Positions 57,203 through 64,000 of a DNA stretch of 64,000 bases are shown piece after piece. The notes under the pieces were generated by a model, which did not search any database, was not told where the DNA came from, and worked only from the letters and a program-made list of their open reading frames with translations. Source of the DNA: Nannobrachium achirus (lineage: Eukaryota; Chordata; Actinopteri; Myctophiformes; Myctophidae). The stretch's first letter is position 1. Each line of letters opens with the position of its first letter. The stretch is taken from NCBI GenBank assembly GCA_963921795.1, contig OY997642.1, positions 37,180,340 through 37,244,339 of the forward strand. The letters are read 5' to 3'. The translations under genes were made by a program, and so were the position numbers.

Positions 57203-57378
57203 GACCAAGTCCAATATCAATGAGTGGCCATTTGCCACTTCGTGGCCTTGGCCACTAATAATGGGAAAGTCCAATATCAATAAGTGGCCTTTTGCCACTT
57301 CGTGGCCTTGGCCACTAATAATGGGAAAGTCCAATATCAATAAGTGGCCTTTTGCCACTTCGTGGCCTTGGCCACTAA
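57203..57378. repeat. 60-bp minisatellite, about three copies
   Basis: Each unit runs ATGGGAAAGTCCAATATCAA through CGTGGCCTTGGCCACTAATA. The second and third are identical. The unit contains AAGTGGCC and GGCCACT in inverted order. Confidence 0.92.
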
Positions 57379-57487
57379 TTAACACTAAATGAAACCTGAT
57401 TGGTGGATGTCTACAACTGCTCATAAATCTTTCTATAAATTGTCTGCAGGTGCTGTAGGAACACGCTGAGGACAATAGCACCAATGT

Positions 57488-57520
57488 CATTTCGACTATG
57501 CTGCATGCATAGTCGAAATG
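57488..57520. repeat. Perfect hairpin, 14-nt arms
   Basis: CATTTCGACTATGC and GCATAGTCGAAATG flank the loop TGCAT. Confidence 0.85.
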
Positions 57521-57744
57521 ATATGTTGGTACGTTAGCACCTCAAAGGCAATAAAAACAAAACTGCAGACCTCTCAAAACAAACTGTGGTCAGGTTACTA
57601 CGAGGCCATTCACCCAGGACTCACCTAACCCCTTCTCATTATGCTAGGGTGGGATGGCTCAGGGTAGAGGACAGAGTAACTTGCAATAAGCCTGGTCTTT
57701 AAAAACCCATTAAGACATGGAATTATTTTATACTTTAGCTATTG

Positions 57745-57957
57745 ATAAATAGCAGATATACAAGCTCACAGCGCGGCACTTTTGAAAAGTCTTTATGCAA
57801 ATCTTTGAATAAATGTATTTTTTATTTGAGTTACATAATATATAACTCCAATATTTGTTTATGGGGGTCCCTGGAACAACATATTTATAGATGGGGGTCT
57901 GCGGCCAAATACATGACATTTTGGGAGTCCTTGACATGAAAACGTTTGAGCACCACT
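57745..57957 (+). mobile_element. hAT-like element of CAGTGGTTCTCAAAC family with module
   Basis: Half of the palindromic module (AAATAGCAGATATACAAGCT) is followed by GGGGGTCCCTGGAACAACAT and the terminal AACGTTTGAGCACCACTG. Confidence 0.6.
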
Positions 57958-58026
57958 GATGATAGAAACATTTTCAAAAACCTTAGAAGGATTTAGAAGA
58001 CATTTGTATAATTTTTCAAGATTTTT

Positions 58027-58280
58027 CAAAAATAGTCAGATCTACAAACTTGCAACACGGCAGTCCAATGTCTGACTGATATACAGTACACGCATGCTGA
58101 CATCACTGATACTAAACAGTGCCCAAATTTGGAGATAACTGACATCACTGATTACAGTGTCAGTTATACTGTACAGTATATACCGCCACCTGTACAGTAC
58201 TGCGCATGCGTTTACCGACATGGTAACAGCCACATGCTGAAACAGTGCCCAAATTTGGTGATGACTGACATCACTGATAC
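58027..58280. repeat. Module fragment and direct repeat with CAGTGCCCAAATTTGG
   Basis: A partial module lies at 58030-58065. CAGTGCCCAAATTTGG plus TGACTGACATCACTGAT-like sequence occurs at about 58120-58158 and 58243-58281, about 123 bp apart. Confidence 0.65.
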
Positions 58281-58879
58281 GTCTTCTCCAACATTAGTAC
58301 TTCTGAGACTCCTACATTCAATCCCCCGTAATGTGTGCACACCCCATAACACAAACGGGCAAGGACTAGTTGTACATTAGTGTTTGTCTTGATTAATTTA
58401 ATACACAGCAGGAACTTCATGGAAACACGCCCTGAGGCCTTTTTTTGGCAAACTGTTAAGAAATGTGCCAATCAATCAACGTACGCTAAGTGCCACTTAC
58501 TCCCAGGATGAACATTAAATGTTAACATATGTGCCAGTGTCCTTACATACATCGCACAGTCTGGGGAAGCATTGGGGAGTTCAAGGTGGCTTTTCTAAAT
58601 GATTTAACCAATGTAAAGCATTAACAAGATTTTGTGACAACTACATTGTATCCAATGGATCACGGTTTCCTTTTTTTCCCCAAAGTACTGTTACTTTGGA
58701 AAAAAGAAAACTGTTCTAACTGTTCCACCCGACAGGCTACAATATGAGTAAAGAATAACATTGGCATCATTATACGTTATGTAATTCATGCATGTCAATG
58801 GCAGGTAGTTGCCGGAAGTTATCAAACAAATGAACTCAACCATTTGCAATCACATCTCTCTTCGTTACCCTCTTCTCTA
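58281..58879. other. Intergenic, no gene recognised
   Basis: No exon or element boundary is visible. Confidence 0.35.
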
Positions 58880-59353
58880 CAGGGTTCCCACGGTCATGAA
58901 ATTCCTGGAAATATTTTGAAATTAGAAAAATATTTTTCTAGTACTGGAAAAGTTTTGGAATTGATCAAGGGTCCTGGAAGGTCCTGGAAAATATTTTTGG
59001 TTATTGATTTTGTTAATACCTCTGAAATGACAAATTCAACATTGGCCAAATTATCAAATATTAGAGGCAGAAATTGTGAAAATAGCAGATCTACATGCTC
59101 ACAACGCCTCGCGTTAGATCGTCTATTTTCACAATAAAACCGTGTTATACAAAATTCCTCTACTCTCAGTGCTCGTCAGGGTGCCAGGGTCCCCAGTTCA
59201 AATATGATTATTTCGGGGGCATTGCACATAGGAGTAAGCGACTCGTTATTGAGCTGAAATATTGTTATATAGTCCTGGAAATCGGGTTAAATATTCTGGA
59301 GAAGTTTTGGAAAAGTTTAGGAAATTAACTGGTAAAGATGTGTGGGAACCCTG
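58880..59353. mobile_element. hAT-like MITE, CAGGGTTCCCAC ends
   Basis: It opens CAGGGTTCCCACGGTC and closes TGTGTGGGAACCCTG. TCTCTA directly abuts both ends (58874-58879 and 59354-59359), a possible 6-bp target duplication. TCCTGGAAATAT-like words repeat near both ends. A palindromic module lies at 59078-59134. Confidence 0.72.
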
Positions 59354-59486
59354 TCTCTAATAACCATCTTTGCATAAATAAACACAGGTATGAAGAGCGT
59401 CATGGCCGGCCACAGTCTTGATGTGCTGTAGCCTCACACGGCCTCTAGACAAAGGAAGCCTTCCTTTGTCTTAAATAGACGCACAA

Positions 59487-59669
59487 TGGCATAGCCTTTT
59501 ATAGTACTTGCCCTATTGTTGGCAGCATGGATGTGATGGATGGGGGTGGGGATGACACCCGTGGGCAACGCATAAAGGGCCCTGGCATCAATGGGCAACC
59601 TCCACCCTGAGAGAGCCATAGCCCTCTGCAGTGTCACTACCCTCCCGTATCTCCTGAAAGCTCCTTGCC
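59487..59669 (+). promoter_or_regulatory. Probable promoter and 5' UTR of the myosin light chain gene
   Basis: A near-consensus CArG box CCTTTTATAG (59495-59504) lies about 75 bp before a TATA-like CATAAAGG (59571-59578), which is about 92 bp before the ATG. CArG boxes bind SRF and are typical of muscle genes. The start site itself cannot be seen. Confidence 0.4.
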
Positions 59670-59771
59670 ATGGCTCCTAAGAAGAAGGAGAAGGAAGAAC
59701 CAAAAGCACCAGCCAAACCCCCAGAGCCAGAGCGCCCCAAGACCCCAGATTTTGACCCTGCTACAGTGGCG
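59670..59771 (+). CDS. Myosin light chain exon 1
   Basis: It codes 34 residues, ending DFDPATVA, then donor GCG|GTATGT. The next intron is phase 0. Confidence 0.9.
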
Positions 59772-62700
59772 GTATGTATCTACATAGAAGCGTTTTGATC
59801 GGTTTGGGTTCATTTACAAATATACTGTATGTCGGGTTGAGATTCTAGAGGCTCACACACCGGCATGGGCTCCCAGGTAAGTTTATTAGCAAGTGCTAAT
59901 AAACTTACCTGGGAGCCCATGACGGTGTGCGAGCCTCTCCTTCTTTCCTGTATGTATTTTTTGCTCAGCACCCGGAGAATATTTTGCAAGATGTGCGTGC
60001 TACTTGGTTCTTTCTGGGTTGAGATTCTATACACAGTGAAAGGAAAAGGAATCAATGTGTTTATTATTATTAATAATAATAATATTAGATTAGTAGTAGT
60101 GGTAGTAGTAGTAGTATCATTATTATAATCATCAATTGAATGGCTAGTGTTTATACAGTAGATGCTAGCTATGATGTCAAAGTTGTAATTTATTTTGTTA
60201 GTTTTTTGTTTCCTCCTATACTATACGACCTTAAGCTGGTCATCACATTTGGGTTTCAAGCGCATCAGAGACCCCATGTGTCATGAGCAGGGCGGTGCAT
60301 GCAAATATGAATGTTCAAGAAAAAAATGGCTTTGATATTGCTGGGAACTTGCATGTAAAATACACGTGACTGTGTAAAACGTTTTTAAAGCGTATGTTGT
60401 ATAGTCCACATGTTTTGCATCTTTAGTGCCCTCAGGCATGTAGCACAAATTATGAAGTGCCTTCGCTGCAACTTGGCATCATTGTCAGGCTTTAGTTGGA
60501 AATGTACCAGTTGATACAGGACATCCTTGGAAAGTTTGTCTTATGCTGAGTTGGCCCCTTCTCAAAGGGTAAATGTTTTCCTGGTTGAGGGAGCAGCCAT
60601 GTTACAATGAAGTGAGGTTAAAGCCACACAAAATGAATAGCAGACCACCCACACCACTACTTTGAGGGCAAGGGTGGGGGTGGAAAAACCAGAAGGAAGC
60701 AAAATATATATAATTATGAGTTACACTATCCAACTTTAAACATGCTTGGGTAGGCTTTTTGATAATATTGTTACAGTTTCATGACAGGGCTGGGTCTGTA
60801 GATATGCAGAGACAGTAACACGGGACACTGTCTGAACTCAATCCAACACAAACATACTGAATATAACCTTTTTTTTAATGCAAAACAGTGGAACAGTGTT
60901 GTTGTTGCATTTCCAAACAAAAATACGCTGTAGTTACTTTTGTGCCGTTGTTTGTTTCAAACCAACATACAGTATGGTGGTGAACAAAAGAACCTCCAGG
61001 TTTACTTGAGAGCTATTTTTAGTCAAGTTGGCATTTGATTATGATACATGTGATGTGATATGATACAACAGGTCTGCTCTAGTCCTTAAATAAGAACGTA
61101 AATTAATTGTTTTCCCCATAACCCTTCGTAAGACTTTTGAGCATGTTTGCATCTTCATAAGTCAAAGTTGATATCACTCTGAATTTAGCTAAAAATGTTT
61201 ATGTTTTGTGTCACTTTTGGAGCATGACTTATCTACTTTTTAAGTTTTTATAATTAATTTGCAGCTGAAATAACACGTTAATGTTATGCATATAAAGTGC
61301 CCTCAAGTACGACATACGCTGTCCATCTTTAAGCAGGGAGGTCACTACCATGATGATTGTATTGATAAGTGTTTTCGTGTCTGAAGCCTAGTTAAAATTG
61401 CAGTCAAAGATCCTCTCCTTTTATGTGACCAAATGAAAGTGCTCGTGTCAAACGAAGTTGGCCCTTACTGTACACAGTATATGTTGGCAGGGGTGTCTCA
61501 CCAAATTATGGGCCCTGGGTACAAGGATTCACTGCGGGCCCCCCATTAAGGTTCTTCATAGGTGGAGGGGGTTTAACCCATTTAGACTGGGAACGCATTA
61601 TTACGCATTATTTTGTGCTTTAACTATTGAAAAATAGCAGATATACAAGCTCACAGCGTGGCTGCGAGCTTGTAGATCTGCTATTTTTTAAAAATCGTGT
61701 ACATTTGTGCAAGTCTTTGAAAATTTCAAATCCTTCTAAGGTTTTTTGAAAAACCTATGTGTTTCTATGTCAGTGGTGCTCAAACCTTTTCATGTGAAGG
61801 ACCCTCAAAATTATATGTATTTGGCCATGGACCCCCATCTCAAAATATTTAGTTCCAGGGACTCCCCAGATTGAAGCAAAGATTTGCACACATTTTCATG
61901 ACTTCAAAAATAGCTGCTACTTTTCAATAGCTAAAGTATTCAATAATGAAGGCCCCACTACCGTGGGCCCTAACTCAGTCCCACTTCCCCCCCCCCTTGT
62001 GACGCCCCTGTATGTTGGGCCTGAAACCATGTGCATGCAGATGGGGTCGGTCTCAAGGCCAAGGTTAAACAAAGCAATCTAAGATTGGAACGGATGCCGT
62101 GAATAAGCAGAGTGTAACAGGAGCTGTGGAATCTTCAAGAGCATTAGGACATGGACAGGAGGTGTTGAAAGGGTCCCTGTAGGGACGTTACGGTAGTCTT
62201 GCAGACCTCATCATAGTGGAATGTTGTCATGACGTGTCATGTCAAAGTTCCGCTAAGCAAATCATAGACAACTCTTACTTGTTCACTATAAGTTGCCCCC
62301 CGGGTTAAGCATTGGCTAAATGCTTCAAATCCTAGGTCAGGGGGCACACTTAACAGTTTGCCACCTGCTTGTCAAAAGCTTTCCCTGTGAACAATCCTGT
62401 TAAATGACTTAATGTCTGATCTTTTGGACAGCCTCACAGAAAATCTAATCATTTACATAATTTATTTTCTTTCTTTTTTTCAGCTGGACTTTACCCCTGA
62501 ACAGATTGAGGGTGAGATGACATTGTTATTTCAGTTGTAATTTGTGTTGCATTGACTGCACGCTATTTATAGATGCAATGGCTGTTTTGTTGTGCTGTTT
62601 TGTACTCAAGTATCAGTCCATTAGTGTCAAATAGAGAAATAATTGCCTATATCCACATAAATACAAATACATCAATCAAAAAACTGAATCCCATTTGTCC

Positions 62701-63344
62701 ATCTGTATTGTATACAATCTGTATTATACATTGATTCTTGCTTTATTATTTAGTGTAGAAACATTTTGCCTGAGATATGACTATAACTGTTACTAGAAAT
62801 CTTCACGCGACTCACTCCAGAAGGATGCTTCTGCCATATTACAGTGGTTCTCAACCTTGGGGGGTCCCCAGATGATTAACTTAATGTGCAACATTGTTTT
62901 CTCACTCCATCAGTAAACAAACCAACATAAGGTGTAAGTGTATAGAGGATATATGCACATTTCTAAAGTGACAATTTAAGGACTTTTTAATACCTCTAAA
63001 ATGACAACTTAAACATTGGCCAAATTGTCAAACATTAGAGCAGAAATTGTGAAAATAGCAGATCTACATGCTCACAACGCCTCGCAATCCAAGGTGTTGT
63101 GAGCATGTAGTACCCTGAGAACAGAGTACCCTGAGAACAGGGTGCATGGACGAAGTACATGTTAGTTTATCCTGGTGATGCTCTCTCTACACAGACTTCA
63201 AAGATGCCTTCCAGCTGTTCGACAGGACACCAACCAATGAGATGAAAATCACCTATGCACAGTGCGGGGACCTGATCAGGGCACTGGGACAGAATCCCAC
63301 CAATAAAGAAATCACCTATGTTCTTGGAAAGCCCACACCTGCAG
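59670..63344 (+). CDS. Essential (alkali) myosin light chain, MYL3/MYL4 type, exons 1-3, 3' partial
   Basis: This encodes the N-terminal half of a myosin essential light chain, the calmodulin-like subunit that braces the lever arm of muscle myosin. Three exons join in frame: [14 protein letters not shown] then a Pro/Lys-rich extension with PPEPERPK (residues 17-24), then LDFTPEQIE, then [33 protein letters not shown] and VLGKPTPA. The N-terminal Lys/Pro/Ala extension is the actin-contacting arm of long (A1-type) light chains. FDRTP-EMKITY-QCGD marks the MYL3/MYL4 (cardiac/slow) branch; PPEPERPK favours MYL3, [12 protein letters not shown] and QNPTN favour MYL4, so no symbol is given. Exon sizes of 102, 28 and 150 bp fit the conserved gene structure, including the 28-bp exon 2. 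The ATG context is GCCATGG. The rest of the first EF-hand half and the whole C-terminal lobe lie beyond the window edge. Confidence 0.9.
59847..59938. repeat. 92-nt near-perfect hairpin in intron 1
   Basis: Arms 59847-59891 and 59894-59938 pair at 43 of 45 positions with a 2-nt loop. Each arm carries a consensus 5' splice site CAGGTAAGT, one on each strand. A 14-bp direct repeat, GGGTTGAGATTCTA, occurs at 59834-59847 and 60016-60029 and brackets the hairpin. Confidence 0.85.
61617..61925 (-). mobile_element. hAT-like element of CAGTGGTTCTCAAAC family with intact module
   Basis: The palindromic module at 61633-61690 (AAATAGCAGATATACAAGCT against GAGCTTGTAGATCTGCTATT) is followed by CAGTGGTGCTCAAACC at 61772 and the GGACCCCCATCTCAAAATAT body in reverse relative to 57745-57957. 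Confidence 0.6.
62484..62511 (+). CDS. Myosin light chain exon 2 (28 bp)
   Basis: TTTTTTCAG|CTGGACTTTACC to ATTGAGG|GTGAGA. It codes LDFTPEQIE plus the first base of an Asp codon. Confidence 0.9.
62512..63194 (+). other. Intron 2 of the myosin light chain gene
   Basis: GTGAGA to CTCTCTACACAG, 683 bp. At 62985-63110 it carries a fragment shared with the MITE at 58880-59353, including a palindromic module (63050-63110). Confidence 0.85.
63195..63344 (+). CDS. Myosin light chain exon 3 (150 bp)
   Basis: Acceptor TACACAG|ACTTC, donor CTGCAG|GTTGGT. It codes [13 protein letters not shown] through VLGKPTPA and one further base. It includes the degenerate first EF-hand, which in this family does not bind calcium. 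Confidence 0.92.
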
Positions 63345-64000
63345 GTTGGTATTATGAAAAGTCTGCCTACTAATAACGGCATGGCTTCTATATGCAGTGG
63401 TGTACAGTCAGTAACTAAGTAGTAGTTTTGTAAACTGATGACTTTCACGTTACATTTTAAATAGAAATATCCAATACATTTCTAGGATTGGACTCTTGGG
63501 ACTGGAACTTACCAAAAAAAATTATGAACGAACCACTTAAGCCCCATTCACATAGTGAAGATAGCCGATCTATAAGCTCACAACATTGTCAGGGTGTAGA
63601 TCTGCTATTTTCACTATTCCTTTTGTTTTGTTTTACGGGAAACTTCTGACAAATTTCGGAAAATGTACTTCGTAATTTGTACTCATTTATGATGTCAGTC
63701 ATCTCATCTACAGTATTATCTCAGCACTATGAAATCAGTCATCAGCTATATTTTAAATTAAATTAAGTTTCAGCCCAGGTCCAGTATACAAAAAGTTCTA
63801 GGTGATAACATGGAGTTAAGCCTATTGGCAGGTTACACAAGAAATATGACGCTGATCAGTCCAGTGGTTTTTGAGATTAGCCTCCGGATGGATGGACAGA
63901 CAGACAGAGACAGAGAGACACACAGATACTCTTCAAGGAGCCATGGCAATAAGAAAAATGAGGGGTGCAATTCATGTTGAAAAGCGTCATGTTGAAAAAC
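63345..64000 (+). other. Start of intron 3, no further exon in the window
   Basis: It contains a TA-flanked palindromic mini-element at 63555-63614 and, near 63820, a CCTATTGGCAGGTTACACAAG phrase related to 9970 and 18460. Exon 4 is not present. Confidence 0.7.
63555..63614. mobile_element. TA-flanked palindromic mini-element, core-deleted
   Basis: GTGAAGATAGCCGATC and GATCTGCTATTTTCAC are its ends, with TA at 63553-63554 and 63615-63616. The central CGCCTCGC core has been lost. Confidence 0.7.

Larger units (their letters stand above)
59772..62483 (+). other. Intron 1 of the myosin light chain gene
   Basis: GTATGT to TTTTTTTCAG, 2712 bp. It contains the hairpin at 59847-59938, ATT/AGT-rich simple sequence at 60060-60125 and a hAT-like element with a palindromic module at about 61617-61925. 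No other exon is seen. Confidence 0.85.

Noticed and set aside
57201..57392. Protein with 20-residue repeats
   Set aside because: The 60-bp minisatellite keeps all frames in register, so the repeated peptide is a by-product.
63167..63448. Minus-strand open frame of 93 codons
   Set aside because: It is antisense to exon 3 of the myosin light chain gene, whose plus-strand frame and splice sites are clear.

Overview
The window is nuclear DNA of a teleost fish. The evidence is spliced vertebrate-type exons (an essential myosin light chain), a vertebrate TAPT1 homologue, tRNA-derived SINEs, L1-like and L2/CR1/Rex-like LINE remnants, many hAT-type non-autonomous elements and long (CA)n microsatellites. 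The species cannot be named from sequence alone. Coding content is low. Only two protein-coding loci are well supported: an intronless TAPT1-like open frame on the minus strand (19395-20810) and the first three exons of an essential (alkali) myosin light chain of MYL3/MYL4 type on the plus strand (59670-63344), which runs off the right edge. A possible signal-peptide first exon on the minus strand (6736-6804) is tentative. Everything else is intergenic or intronic DNA built from transposable elements. Layout: 1-9.9 kb has a CpG-rich CCAAT/CRE promoter-like patch, a hAT-like MITE (4564-4997), a TA-flanked 77-bp palindrome (5367-5443), the tentative minus-strand exon and a 631-bp foldback element. 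10-15 kb holds a compound palindrome of about 1.4 kb with a nested hairpin, a CCATATATGG-bearing repeat family, and a T-rich array. 15-18.5 kb has a LINE 3' end, a DDE-transposase relic and a tRNA-derived SINE. 19.3-21 kb is the TAPT1 retrocopy with a 12-bp CRE-like tandem array just upstream. 21-25 kb has MITEs, another foldback and long microsatellites. 26-29.3 kb is a degenerate LINE carrying at least three nested insertions, one with a perfect 8-bp target duplication. 33.5-34.1 kb is a 5'-truncated L1 with a perfect 15-bp target duplication. 35-36.3 kb is a tandem duplication of about 600 bp. 41.7-42.5 kb is a second CCATATATGG cluster. The most unusual object is at 42727-48560: a 5.8-kb insertion with repeat order A1-internal-B1-A2-B2. 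That is the split-direct-repeat architecture of Ngaro/PAT-type tyrosine-recombinase (DIRS-order) retrotransposons. It interrupts a hAT element without a target duplication and has no recognisable gag, RT or recombinase frame, so it looks like a young non-autonomous or gutted member. 49.1-57.4 kb is an array of near-identical units of about 2 kb carrying tRNA-like modules, broken by a 643-bp foldback and a hAT insertion with an 8-bp target duplication. From 57.4 kb to the end there are MITEs and the myosin light chain gene, whose first intron contains a 92-nt near-perfect hairpin. The genes do not form an operon or pathway. The coherent theme is nested mobile DNA, including one palindromic module that recurs about fifteen times and sits inside several distinct element families.
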